From assembly GCA_017544745.1 (NCBI GenBank), contig JAFYDO010000206.1:1-20767 (forward strand): a DNA stretch of 20,767 bases. Reading direction: 5' to 3'. The DNA is from Treponema sp. (GTDB taxonomy: Bacteria > Spirochaetota > Spirochaetia > Treponematales > Treponemataceae). The notes beneath the pieces were generated by a model. The model was given only the letters and a program-made list of their open reading frames with translations, had not been told where the DNA came from and made no database searches. Shown in pieces: positions 14,254-20,767 of this stretch. The position numbers were made by a program, and so were the translations under genes. How positions within the stretch are numbered: the stretch's first letter is position 1; the number at the start of each line of letters is the position of its first letter.

Positions 14254-14835
14254 CTATTTTACTAAACCTTGGCAAAGGTTCTCGATATATGTAATAGAAT
14301 CTTTCAGGAGCCTGAACTGTTTCTTTGTAAGCTTGGAATGCTTAAGAAGATCAAGAAGCTGACGGAAAGAGTTCTTGTCGTCCTTGTATTCACGAAGGAG
14401 AAAATACCGAAACCATTTGGGGGCTATCTGGCGGGGTAAAGGAAGGTCTAAGAACCTAACGATCAAAACTGATAGGTTCATCTGGTAGGTCGAAAAAAGA
14501 TAAAAACACTTTCCTTCCTTGTAGTCGTACCAATCGAAAAGCATACGCGCCTGATTCTGGCGACGGTTGATGCTGATCTGAAAGCAGTCAATGGTACACT
14601 CTTCTTTTATCTTTACGGCCAAGGCGCGAAGCTGCTCCAGTGTCGTTGTGCTCTTGATGCGGAAGATTCCCTCACGTATAAACTGCATGTTCGGGGAAGG
14701 GGGAAACCCTGTCTTATGCTCGATGAAGGACAATATCTTGTCCCGTCTCGAAGCAAAGGATTCCCCAATCCACATTTCGGTTGCAGATTTCAAATCTTTC
14801 TTGCCCTTTGAAAATTTAATAATATCTTCGGTCAT
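14254..14835 (-). CDS. Hypothetical protein (193 aa), directly upstream of the Cas12f-like gene
   Basis: It starts MTEDIIKFSKGKKDLKSATE and is rich in Arg/Lys and helices in the C-terminal half (LLDLLKHSKLTKKQFRLLKD). The middle (QISINRRQNQARMLFDWYDY, CFYLFSTYQMNLSVLIVRFL) is mixed strand and helix. No catalytic motif or family is recognised. Its ATG overlaps the stop of the small membrane protein gene upstream as ATGA, and its stop is 21 nt before the Cas12f-like start, so it is co-transcribed with the effector. A role as its partner is possible but unproven. Confidence 0.6.
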   Translation of the reverse strand: MTEDIIKFSKGKKDLKSATEMWIGESFASRRDKILSFIEHKTGFPPSPNMQFIREGIFRIKSTTTLEQLRALAVKIKEECTIDCFQISINRRQNQARMLFDWYDYKEGKCFYLFSTYQMNLSVLIVRFLDLPLPRQIAPKWFRYFLLREYKDDKNSFRQLLDLLKHSKLTKKQFRLLKDSITYIENLCQGLVK

Positions 14836-14960
14836 TTTCTTTCCTTCGTTTTAGGGTTCTTGAATAATATAACGGCTACAACGACTGTGGTCAGCACCAT
14901 AATCAGAGCAATCCATGTTAGGATGAATGCCGTTAAATATTCAATATAAACATGTATCAT
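14832..14960 (-). CDS. Small single-span membrane protein (42 aa)
   Basis: The frame MIHVYIEYLTAFILTWIALI continues with a long hydrophobic stretch to VAVILF and then a basic tail (KNPKTKERK), consistent with one membrane helix and a cytoplasmic positive end. The stop overlaps the next ATG as ATGA, which supports real translation. Function unknown. It resembles small holin-like or accessory membrane peptides only in general layout. Confidence 0.55.
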   Translation of the reverse strand: MIHVYIEYLTAFILTWIALIMVLTTVVVAVILFKNPKTKERK

Positions 14961-14967
14961 ATCTTTG

Positions 14968-15078
14968 TTAGTCTTCGTTTTCGGGGGTGTCTTCGCGGGG
15001 TTCTATAATAATCGGAATAAGCGATAGAATTAGAAGGATAGAGCTACAGACACCAAAAATTATCATTCCTGAAGCCAT
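14968..15078 (-). CDS. Small single-span membrane protein (36 aa)
   Basis: The peptide MASGMIIFGVCSSILLILSL continues IPIII and then an acidic tail (EPREDTPENED). One membrane helix is clear, with opposite tail charge to the neighbouring 42-aa protein. The gap to that gene is 7 nt, and the stop of the 261-aa gene lies 2 nt upstream, so spacing fits an operon. The pair could form a small complex. Confidence 0.5.
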   Translation of the reverse strand: MASGMIIFGVCSSILLILSLIPIIIEPREDTPENED

Positions 15079-15080
15079 AA

Positions 15081-15866
15081 TCAATAAATAACATTAAGGT
15101 TGGAGCGGTTTTGGCAGGAAGTCAAATCCTCTATTCTTGGGGTTGGGAAATGAAATCTGCTAAAGTCCACAACGCATGGCTCTCTTCTTGACTTCAGGGT
15201 GAGAAGAAGTGTTGCGCCAACATCGTCCTTGGGAAAAACACAGTAGACCTTTTCGTAGTTCTCGCTGTCAATAATAAAATCAAGAAAATTGCAGGGGTTG
15301 TTCATGACCAGACAGTCACAGTCAACCATATCAGGATCTTGGAGTTGGCGCAAACGTGACTGGTAGCCAAGGAAGGATAAAAAATCAACAAACAGACAAC
15401 ATTCCCTTGTTCTGGAGGCTTTGCTTTTTGGGAAATGGCAAAGCCCTGGATATTTTAACGTAACAGGAGAGTTGTGTTCGTCGATACCGGTTGCAGTTTC
15501 TTCTTTGAGCTGAGAAAGCAGCTTCTCAACTTCCTTGTCCGGGGTTGGAAGGGCTTTCGAAACTGGACGGCGGGGCGCCTCTGGTTGAAAGGTGGCGAAC
15601 AGCGTGGGATTGTTCTTGGGGCGCTCCTCCAAAAAAATGTTAAGCTGAGGGCTGAAAAATTCAACTCCTCCGTTTTGGTTACAAACACCAACTCCATGAA
15701 AAGCGCGGTTAAAAATGATAAGCTTGATTGATTTCATGCAGCTGGGGATGACAGCAGGATTGATTCCTGCCGTCTGAAGCGTAGCTATTGACGCGTTGTC
15801 TATATAAGACTCGCGGAGAACGCCTTTGTCAATGACGTTTGATGGAATAATGGTAGATAAACTCAT
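15081..15866 (-). CDS. Degenerate TOPRIM-like partner of the primase (261 aa)
   Basis: Residues about 156-225 (ECCLFVDFLSFLGYQ, CDCLVMNNPCNFLDFI, YEKVYCVFPKDDVGATLLL) follow the strand order of Toprim_2-like domains found in Bacteroidota plasmid primase and LtrC-type proteins, where family members have EG, VLNS and LDNDxAG. The usual glutamate is replaced (FVDF) and the DxD is altered (FPKDD), so catalysis is doubtful. The N-terminus (VCNQNGGVEFFSP) also looks like the primase-type fold that precedes such domains. It lies 8 nt after the primase stop. The comparison is by eye and may be wrong. Confidence 0.6.
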   Translation of the reverse strand: MSLSTIIPSNVIDKGVLRESYIDNASIATLQTAGINPAVIPSCMKSIKLIIFNRAFHGVGVCNQNGGVEFFSPQLNIFLEERPKNNPTLFATFQPEAPRRPVSKALPTPDKEVEKLLSQLKEETATGIDEHNSPVTLKYPGLCHFPKSKASRTRECCLFVDFLSFLGYQSRLRQLQDPDMVDCDCLVMNNPCNFLDFIIDSENYEKVYCVFPKDDVGATLLLTLKSRREPCVVDFSRFHFPTPRIEDLTSCQNRSNLNVIY

Positions 15867-15874
15867 GGCTTATG

Positions 15875-16909
15875 TTAGTTTTTTGTTAAAGTTATATTGA
15901 TAAGGTCAATAAGCTCCTGGCGGGTGTGGCCCAGCCTGAAAAAATCACTGATATCCTTTTCTTTCTTGTTTCCGGCAAGGGGTAGTACAAGACGGCTGAC
16001 AGGGTATCGTTCGCCAAACTCAGATACTCTTTTTTGTGAGTCTTTTAAGCCGGGTGGGTCACAGTCATATAAAATGACAATGTTTTTATATTTACCCGAG
16101 AGGGACCGGATGGTCTCTTCGGAAATGAAGGCGCTCTCGCTGTTCGGTGCTATGGCACAGAATCCGTGGGAGGCAAGGGTCATAACGTCTTTCTCGCCAC
16201 CGGTGATGAAGATATAGTTTTCAAGTTGTTCTGATGCCGAAAGCTGGTCCATTCCGAAAATATAAGGTTTCGGAAGGGTTCCAGCATACATGAACCGTAC
16301 ATTCGAGAAGGGGCGGTAAACTTTGACACCTTTTCCTTCGTTAAAGAAATAGCCGTACATGGGTTCCAAGTAACTGCTGTGGATGGTATAGCTGCTGTCA
16401 TCCTGCCGGTAAAAGGTGCAGGAACGTAAGCTGCGTACACAATATCTCTCCAAGGTTTCCTTGGAAATTCCGTAGCGTAGCCAATATTGCAGCTCACTTG
16501 GCCGGAAGGTCTGCCATGCCGCATAGAAGCGGAGAGGTTTGTCTGGCAAGAAAGCTGTGGGTATAACCTTCTGAAGAGAAGGAGTCTGAACGGGGGTGTC
16601 TTCGGATAATGATAGGTTCAAGTCCTGGTTGATGGCTTTCAGAAGCACTGGAAAGTCGGACCTAAGGTTCAGGTTCTTGATTTTGGCGGCTATTGTGAAA
16701 CAGTCGCCACACCAGTCAGAATCGCCATAATCAACCATGTAATAGATTCCTGTGGATTGTTTCTCGCGATAATGCAGACGGCATGACGGTGCTCTGTCTT
16801 CCCGGAACGGATTGCAAAACGACTTCTTTTTGACAACATCACCTACATAGTGGGTGAAGATGTCAAGGCCGTTATTAGTGTGATGTAATATCTTATCGCG
16901 CATCGTCAT
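15875..16909 (-). CDS. DNA primase with CHC2-like zinc domain and TOPRIM domain
   Basis: It makes RNA primers for DNA replication. The N-terminus has the CHC2-like block (FCNPFREDRAPSCRLHY, then YMVDYGDSDWCGDCF, about residues 31-72), with cysteines placed for zinc. The TOPRIM domain shows the glutamate motif (YIFITGGEKDVMTLASHG) and the DxD motif (IVILYDCDPPG). At 344 aa it is shorter than DnaG and has no visible helicase, so it may use a host or element helicase. An inner ATG at 16903 is an alternative start. The first 17 nt overlap the small gene upstream. It acts with the clamp and DUF4373 proteins in element replication. Confidence 0.88.
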   Translation of the reverse strand: MTMRDKILHHTNNGLDIFTHYVGDVVKKKSFCNPFREDRAPSCRLHYREKQSTGIYYMVDYGDSDWCGDCFTIAAKIKNLNLRSDFPVLLKAINQDLNLSLSEDTPVQTPSLQKVIPTAFLPDKPLRFYAAWQTFRPSELQYWLRYGISKETLERYCVRSLRSCTFYRQDDSSYTIHSSYLEPMYGYFFNEGKGVKVYRPFSNVRFMYAGTLPKPYIFGMDQLSASEQLENYIFITGGEKDVMTLASHGFCAIAPNSESAFISEETIRSLSGKYKNIVILYDCDPPGLKDSQKRVSEFGERYPVSRLVLPLAGNKKEKDISDFFRLGHTRQELIDLINITLTKN

Positions 16910-17174
16910 TACACTCTACAATCTTGAATGAAATACAAGGTTTTCTTCTGTTATTATACAGAACAAGTTCGTGTTCTGTCTGCTGAATATAAACCTTATC
17001 TGTTGTCCGGTTCTTGAAAAGAAGGTAGGCGCAGAATCTTAAATATCTGATAACTACTTGGCAGCAGGATAAGGATAGGCTGGTACCTATCAACATGGGC
17101 TTACATCTGATAAGCAAGGAAACAAGCCATTTGGGGCGCTTGTTGGTCATCTCTGTTTTTACAACCTTATACAT
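16893..17174 (-). CDS. Small basic hypothetical protein (93 aa)
   Basis: A clear Shine-Dalgarno sequence (GAAAGGAG) lies about 6 nt before the ATG, unusual in this window and good support for the gene. The protein has a hydrophobic Cys-rich middle (LIGTSLSLSCCQVVIRYLRF) that might insert in membranes, and a C-terminal strand-rich part (DKVYIQQTEHELVLYN). It overlaps the primase start by 17 nt. No family recognised. Confidence 0.5.
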   Translation of the reverse strand: MYKVVKTEMTNKRPKWLVSLLIRCKPMLIGTSLSLSCCQVVIRYLRFCAYLLFKNRTTDKVYIQQTEHELVLYNNRRKPCISFKIVECNDDAR

Positions 17175-17210
17175 AAGGAACTCCTTTCTTTGTAAAGGCG
17201 GTTAGATGGA

Positions 17211-17585
17211 TTATTTCTTTGGGACAAAGCTGCCAATACTTCCATACTTAACAATATAATAGTCCAGGCTGTCGGCAGGGATTTCTTTAACTGGCTCAAA
17301 ATCCATGCTTCGGTATTCGTTCAGCTCTGACTTTAAGCCGACCTTATAAGAAATGATGACAGGTTCGGTTAGGACATAGGCAAAATAGATAAGGAAAGAA
17401 ATGACAACAACCACCATACTGATTGTGTAAATGGAGGAGCTTGTAAAGAAGTCTGGTTGTTCGGAGTTCTTAGGAGCTCTAAAGTAAATTATACCACAGA
17501 TAATAAAGAAAATGAAAAACACTATTGCCATAAAAAATAGATTATGCCAGTGGTTTAAAACATTTTTTAAAAGAACAAATTCCAT
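17211..17585 (-). CDS. Two-span membrane protein (124 aa)
   Basis: Two hydrophobic segments are clear: FFMAIVFFIFFIICGIIYF (about residues 17-35) and ISMVVVVISFLIYFAYVL (about 55-72). They are followed by a soluble C-terminal part ending IVKYGSIGSFVPKK. No catalytic motif or family is recognised. It heads the block leading to the primase and is separated from the small HTH genes by the remnant region 17586-17770. Confidence 0.6.
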   Translation of the reverse strand: MEFVLLKNVLNHWHNLFFMAIVFFIFFIICGIIYFRAPKNSEQPDFFTSSSIYTISMVVVVISFLIYFAYVLTEPVIISYKVGLKSELNEYRSMDFEPVKEIPADSLDYYIVKYGSIGSFVPKK

Positions 17586-17614
17586 AATTATAAATTTTAA
17601 ATGTTGGACATTAT

Positions 17615-17664
17615 GTTAAAATAGTTTATTCTCTAAGTTATAATTATATACCAGCACTTCCTGT
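17615..17664 (-). pseudogene. Remnant of a second D12 methyltransferase 3' end
   Basis: Read on the minus strand it codes QEVLVYNYNLENKLF and stop, against QEVLVYNYKIENRLF at the end of the gene at 8825-9643. Nucleotide identity is high across about 50 bases and stops at the fragment's edge. The differences are scattered, so it is an old copy. It lies inside the 185-nt stretch without intact genes. Confidence 0.6.
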
Positions 17665-17726
17665 TAAATAATAGAAGGCGGTTGGGTTCAGGAATGTCGG
17701 ATGTTTGTTTAGCCAAGTGCTGGTAT
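17648..17726. repeat. 12-bp perfect inverted repeat around 55 nt
   Basis: ATACCAGCACTT (17648-17659) is repeated inverted as AAGTGCTGGTAT (17715-17726). The left arm is part of the methyltransferase remnant, so the right arm may come from an inverted copying event, or the two may form a long stem in the transcript leading to the membrane protein gene. Confidence 0.5.
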
Positions 17727-17770
17727 TGTGTAGTAGGATTTAACGTTTATGTTTTTAGGTTGTTTTTGGT

Positions 17771-18043
17771 TTATAAATAGTCCTGTACACGCTTTTGACA
17801 TTGTTGCAGGTCGGTGAATCGGTATTCAATCTTTCCTGGGCGTTTGGCAACTGGTGATAAAAGCTGGTTGCGTAACCACCGGTTGACGTTTGCTTTTCCG
17901 AAAAGTCTGTATGCTTCGTTCTGCGAAATAATGTTCCCAGGATGAGAGAGGGCCTCCACCAGCTTCGGAACGAGAGCGGTAGAAAGGTCGTCGAGGAAAG
18001 TTTCGTACTCGACGCATTTGTCTTGGAAACACAGTTGGAGCAT
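17771..18043 (-). CDS. Small HTH protein (90 aa)
   Basis: The segment IISQNEAYRLFGKANVNRWL (about residues 38-58), followed by GKIEYRFTDLQQC, looks like a winged helix-turn-helix of the excisionase/MerR-like type common on Bacteroidota mobile elements. It starts 3 nt after the stop of the upstream gene. The overlapping longer frame at 17755-18222 has a poor composition and is a shadow. Likely a DNA-binding regulator; target unknown. Confidence 0.6.
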   Translation of the reverse strand: MLQLCFQDKCVEYETFLDDLSTALVPKLVEALSHPGNIISQNEAYRLFGKANVNRWLRNQLLSPVAKRPGKIEYRFTDLQQCQKRVQDYL

Positions 18044-18046
18044 ATC

Positions 18047-18268
18047 TTATAAATTGAAGTTGTAAAAGATCTTATCACAGGCCTGGCGCCAGGCAAAAGA
18101 GGATTTGAAATTTGAAAGGACGGTGGCAGACTTGTATTTCTTTCCTGCCATGGCCAGATAGGCGGTGGCTTGCTTCTTGGCTTCCTCAACATCCTTGCAG
18201 GATGCTTCCCAAAGCATGGCAAGCTCTGAGTCTTCTTCCGGAGAAAGTAGAATCATAAACTTTTCCAT
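18047..18268 (-). CDS. Small hypothetical protein (73 aa)
   Basis: It starts MEKFMILLSPEEDSELAMLW and is largely helical (SCKDVEEAKKQATAYLAMAG), ending FKSSFAWRQACDKIFYNFNL. No family recognised. Its spacing to both neighbours (3 and about 23 nt) fits the operon. Confidence 0.55.
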   Translation of the reverse strand: MEKFMILLSPEEDSELAMLWEASCKDVEEAKKQATAYLAMAGKKYKSATVLSNFKSSFAWRQACDKIFYNFNL

Positions 18269-18291
18269 AATATATGTTTTTAGGTTTTTTA

Positions 18292-18600
18292 TTATAGAGT
18301 TTGTGAATCCGAAGAAACAGGGTCGGCTTGCATAAAGGGCAAAATGCCCTGCTTTACCTTGTCGTTTTTTTGAACGACTGGTTCTTTTTTTCCGTTATAT
18401 ACACCAGCTCTTTTGAGAATCATGGTAATACCATAACGAGACATGTCGTATCGCTGTGCAAGAACCTCCATAATGCGATGAGATGTTGTTTTGCCAGACA
18501 GGATATCTGCGGATCGGCGTAAATACTCACTTATAATACTCTCGTTTCTTTCCCGAGTAAAACGCTGGTAGTCGGTTTCGTATTCGTTAATTTTTTCCAT
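18292..18600 (-). CDS. Small HTH protein, first gene of the minus-strand train (102 aa)
   Basis: The block SHRIMEVLAQRYDMSRYGIT, then MILKRAGVY, is a resolvase-type helix-turn-helix of the kind that binds DNA. The C-terminal tail is charged and disordered. As the first gene after the switch region it is a good candidate for an early regulator of the train. No enzyme motif is present. Confidence 0.6.
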   Translation of the reverse strand: MEKINEYETDYQRFTRERNESIISEYLRRSADILSGKTTSHRIMEVLAQRYDMSRYGITMILKRAGVYNGKKEPVVQKNDKVKQGILPFMQADPVSSDSQTL

Positions 18601-18640
18601 ATTTTTATGTATTGATTCTTTTTTATTTCAAATTTTTGAG

Positions 18641-18648
18641 TAACTTTG
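18641..18648 (+). promoter_or_regulatory. Candidate rightward -7 box TAACTTTG
   Basis: This matches the Bacteroidota TAnnTTTG -7 consensus and would drive the XRE repressor gene at 18787 through a leader of about 130 nt. The -33 element is not convincing. Confidence 0.45.
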
Positions 18649-18709
18649 CGCCCGTATCTGCGTTTGAAAAAATAATGCAATTTCGGCTGGATTTGCTACT
18701 TTTCTTTCG

Positions 18710-18743
18710 CAAAGGTAAACATAAATGTTGATACATACAACAT
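18710..18743 (-). promoter_or_regulatory. Candidate leftward promoter and operator of the long gene train
   Basis: On the minus strand TACCTTTG (18717-18710) fits the TAnnTTTG -7 box, with TTG placed 20 nt upstream as a -33 element. An inverted repeat ATGTTG-atacata-CAACAT (18725-18743) covers the -33 region and is a likely binding site for the XRE protein encoded just to the right. Confidence 0.55.
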
Positions 18744-18786
18744 CTGCGTTTAGTTTTAACGTAGTTTAACATAATAATAAACAAAA

Positions 18787-19143
18787 ATGGGAATAATAAT
18801 AAAACAATTTCATGTAGGAAACGCTATAGCAAAAAGACTAAAGGAAAAAGGTTTAACACAACGTGCGTTCAGTGAAAAACTTGGCGTTGCACAACAGGAA
18901 GTAACAAGGCTGCTTCGCAAAAACAGCCTTGACACAGAGAAGCTGAGTGCAATCTGTGTTATTCTTGATTACAATTTCTTTAAGGATTTCTGTGCCATTG
19001 GAACAACCGAAAACTCAGCTTCGATTGATGCTGTTCTTGATAAGGTGGTAAAGCTGGGGGTCGAAAACAATCGTCTTCAGGAAACTATAAAGGAAAAAGA
19101 AGAATATATTCAAGAGCTTGAAGGCCGACTGGCAGAGAAGTAA
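18787..19143 (+). CDS. XRE-family repressor with C-terminal coiled coil (118 aa)
   Basis: Residues about 12-62 (GNAIAKRLKEKGLTQRAFSE, then KLGVAQQEVTRLLRKNSLDT) form a classical XRE/Cro-type helix-turn-helix. The C-terminal part (LGVENNRLQETIKEKEEYIQ, ELEGRL) is a heptad coiled coil for dimerisation. It is divergent from the minus-strand train and next to the inverted repeat at 18725-18743, so it probably represses that train and perhaps itself. Typical of a phage or plasmid immunity switch. Confidence 0.8.
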   Translation: MGIIIKQFHVGNAIAKRLKEKGLTQRAFSEKLGVAQQEVTRLLRKNSLDTEKLSAICVILDYNFFKDFCAIGTTENSASIDAVLDKVVKLGVENNRLQETIKEKEEYIQELEGRLAEK

Positions 19144-19190
19144 AAGGGATTCATCTTGAATATATTCTTGTGTTTTAGCTGGGGTGATAA

Positions 19191-19667
19191 ATGGATACAT
19201 ACACCGTTGATAAAGCCAAAGAGCTTATCGTTTTAAGCAATCCGCTCTGGAATAAATATATATCCCTGTGCGGAAGGTTTGAGCGTGACAGTAACGGATA
19301 TATGTATCTTGTTGGCGAAAATGAGAACACAAGAATAAGAATAGATGACAACTTCTCGGACAAGGCGGCAGAAGACGAAATTGAGGATGGCGATATTGTA
19401 ATGATAGAAGGCTTCCTCAATTTCGGTGGAGTTAATCAGAAAACAAAAGACGACAGATCGTCGAAGGCTGCAAACGTGAACCTGGCAAACAGCAGCTTCT
19501 ATGTTTACCTTACACCAAAAAGAACAAAGAGGGTTGAGGTAGAAGGAAATGGTGAAGTAACAGAAGGCATGCAGCCTAAGCCAAATGGGTGTTCGTCCGC
19601 GGGGTGTTGTCTTCTTTTTGTTTTCTTTATAATAACATGTATAGTCGTGTTTAAGCTAAATCACTAA
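19191..19667 (+). CDS. OB-like protein with C-terminal membrane anchor (158 aa)
   Basis: Residues about 20-110 have a beta-rich pattern (YISLCGRFERDSNGYMYLVG, NTRIRIDD, GDIVMIEGFLNFG, SSFYVYLTP) like an OB fold. The C-terminus has a Cys pair and a hydrophobic span (GCCLLFVFFIITCIVVF) followed by a short basic end, so it is probably tail-anchored in the inner membrane. It follows the repressor gene by 47 nt. OB fold and role are inference. It might link nucleic acid to the membrane or be an exclusion-type protein. Confidence 0.55.
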   Translation: MDTYTVDKAKELIVLSNPLWNKYISLCGRFERDSNGYMYLVGENENTRIRIDDNFSDKAAEDEIEDGDIVMIEGFLNFGGVNQKTKDDRSSKAANVNLANSSFYVYLTPKRTKRVEVEGNGEVTEGMQPKPNGCSSAGCCLLFVFFIITCIVVFKLNH

Positions 19668-19709
19668 AAAAATAAAGTTAAAATAAAAATAGTAAGATTT
19701 TTCACCTGA

Positions 19710-19817
19710 ACAGAATTATATATAAATTTGTTTAGAAATAGTTTAGAGATTAAGCCCGAAGTTACGATAAACACTGAAAATATTGCTGCCGCCCAGGCAG
19801 CTGTCGAAGAGTAGTTT
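19710..19817 (+). pseudogene. 3' end of a truncated gene
   Basis: An open frame without start codon ends with EIKPEVTINTENIAAAQAAV EE and TAG at 19815-19817. The composition is good coding sequence, and a strong terminator follows. It may be the tail of a host gene at an integration edge. Bases 19668-19709 are AT-rich and hold nothing else I can support. Confidence 0.35.
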
Positions 19818-19847
19818 TAATAGGCTGATATACAACTAGTTAATTAC

Positions 19848-19891
19848 AAGGAGTTAAAGTGATTCTATAACACTTTGACTCCTTGTTTTTT
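19848..19891 (+). terminator. Rho-independent terminator
   Basis: A 14-bp stem (AAGGAGTTAAAGTG with CACTTTGACTCCTT, one G-U pair) with a 9-nt loop is followed by GTTTTTT. It fits the end of the truncated gene before it. Confidence 0.8.
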
Positions 19892-19917
19892 GTTATAATA
19901 ACCCTATAAAAATAGCC

Positions 19918-19966
19918 GCTATTCCGTGTGCCAATCGCAAATCATAGCAAACGGGATAGCTTTTTT
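19918..19966 (+). terminator. Second terminator-like hairpin
   Basis: GCTATTCCGT pairs with ACGGGATAGC (one G-U) around a 23-nt loop, followed by TTTTTT. The long loop makes this weaker than the terminator at 19848. It could be a small RNA 3' end. Bases 19967-20028 show nothing further. Confidence 0.5.
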
Positions 19967-20028
19967 AAGATTTTACACAAAATACCATCCACAGTATAAT
20001 TAGCTAGACGAGATATTGCAAAAGATAA

Positions 20029-20604
20029 TTGCAAATTGGATTCAGCTTCGTGGACAGCACGCCGCTGCGTGTGTGCAAAAACCAGCACATTCACATTCAC
20101 AAGGTATTCAAAGGCATCGCCCAGCGCGGGAAATGCTCAATGGGATGGTTTTTCGGCTTCAAGCTCCATCTTATCTGCAACGAGATGGGCGAATTGCTCA
20201 ACTTCATGATTACGCCTGGGGATGTGGATGACAGAAAGCCGCTGGAGTACAAGGCATTTACGGATTTCCTATACGGCAAGCTGGTCGGCGACAAAGGATA
20301 CATTAGCAAGGAGCTCTTCAGGAAACTCTTTGTGGACGGGATACAGCTCATCACAAAGCTAAAGAGCAATATGAAAGGTGCTCTGATGAGTGTCTCGGAC
20401 AAGGTGCTGCTGCGCAAGAGAGCGATTATTGAAAGTGTCAACGACGAACTCAATAACATCGCACAGATTGAACACTCAAGACACAGGTCAGTCTGCAACT
20501 TCGCTGCCAACCTGTTGGGAGCTGTTGCTGCCTATTGCTACTTCCCTAAGAAACCATCCATACAGGTGGTCAGAGTGTTTGATAATCAGCTTTCTCTCTT
20601 ATGA
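20029..20604 (+). pseudogene. IS982-type transposase, 5'-truncated
   Basis: The sequence FSFVDSTPLRVCKNQHIHIH, KVFKGIAQRGKCSMGWFFGF, then GDVDDRKPL, LVGDKGYISKELF, DGIQLITKLKSNMK, LLRKRAIIESVNDELNNIAQ is the catalytic part of an IS982-family DDE transposase, with Asp in FVDST and GDKGY and Glu in the IESVNDEL helix. About 130 N-terminal residues are missing, and a stop codon (20026-20028) sits just before the frame, so it should be inactive. No terminal inverted repeats are recognised. It lies outside the proposed element edge. Confidence 0.8.
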
Positions 20605-20629
20605 ATCAATTTCGTCGAACTCACGTTAA

Positions 20630-20767
20630 TTACTTCCCCACAAACTCGCTGGGGGTGAGTCCCGTGATGCGCTTGAACAGGCGGGTGAAATGGTGAGGGA
20701 AGTCAAAACCCAACAGGCGGGAGGTCTCGCTGATGTTATGACCTTGCATCAGCAGACTTTTCGCCTG
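20630..20767 (-). CDS. AraC-family regulator, C-terminal end (partial)
   Basis: The 45 visible residues ([20 protein letters not shown], then [25 protein letters not shown]) are the second helix-turn-helix of an AraC-type DNA-binding domain. The rest of the gene lies beyond the window. Confidence 0.85.
   Translation of the reverse strand, partial: QAKSLLMQGHNISETSRLLGFDFPHHFTRLFKRITGLTPSEFVGK

Noticed and set aside
17755..18222. 155-codon minus-strand frame
   Set aside because: Its Pro/Ser/Arg-rich composition is poor, and two better-spaced small genes occupy the same bases.
20097..20510. 137-codon minus-strand frame
   Set aside because: It is the antisense of the IS982-type transposase.

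Overview
This window reads as part of a Bacteroidales genome (Bacteroides, Phocaeicola or Parabacteroides type) carrying a mobile element that is phage-like or plasmid-like. The host assignment rests on Bacteroidota-type promoter boxes (TAnnTTTG), an IS982-type transposase remnant, protein families I recognise as Bacteroidota mobile-element families (DUF1896-, DUF4494- and DUF4373-like), and weak Shine-Dalgarno sites. There are no structural, packaging, conjugation or integrase genes here, so the kind of element cannot be settled.

Layout. Bases 1-1906 hold a short rightward unit: a beta sliding clamp (dnaN), two small genes, then a strong hairpin terminator. From about 18700 down to 1933 almost everything is on the minus strand, in one long train of tightly packed genes, many with ATGA stop/start overlaps. 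From the promoter end this train encodes small HTH proteins, small membrane proteins, a TOPRIM primase with a degenerate TOPRIM-like partner, an unknown 193-aa protein, a compact Cas12f/TnpB-like protein, a DUF4494-like protein, a C5-cytosine methyltransferase, a composite HTH/sigma-region-4/alpha-CTD protein, a D12 adenine methyltransferase, a frameshifted hypothetical gene, a deoxyribosyltransferase-like Zn-ribbon protein, a DUF1896-like protein, two DUF4373-type replication proteins, several unknowns and a radical SAM protein. A switch region (18601-18786) with an inverted-repeat operator separates this train from a rightward XRE repressor gene and an OB-like, tail-anchored protein. After 19670 come a decapitated gene 3' end, two terminator-like hairpins, a 5'-truncated IS982-type transposase and the C-terminus of an AraC-type regulator. 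These probably lie at or beyond the element's edge.

The main discovery is an RNA-guided system spread over the element. A 416-aa Cas12f/TnpB-like protein (12982-14232) has lost the RuvC catalytic positions and stops before the zinc finger, so it should bind nucleic acid without cutting. Directly after its stop codon, on the same strand, lies a two-hairpin scaffold, an anti-repeat and a mini-CRISPR array with 36-nt repeats and 30-nt spacers. Two more such units lie after the stop codons of the deoxyribosyltransferase-like gene (7538-7731) and the radical SAM gene (1933-2125). The three scaffolds show compensatory base changes, and the anti-repeat covaries with the repeat family. In the middle unit the scaffold is fused to half a repeat, a natural single guide. 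No Cas1/Cas2 is present. I infer an RNA-guided regulator or silencer, possibly working with the sigma4/alpha-CTD protein encoded 2.4 kb downstream. That partnership is a hypothesis only.
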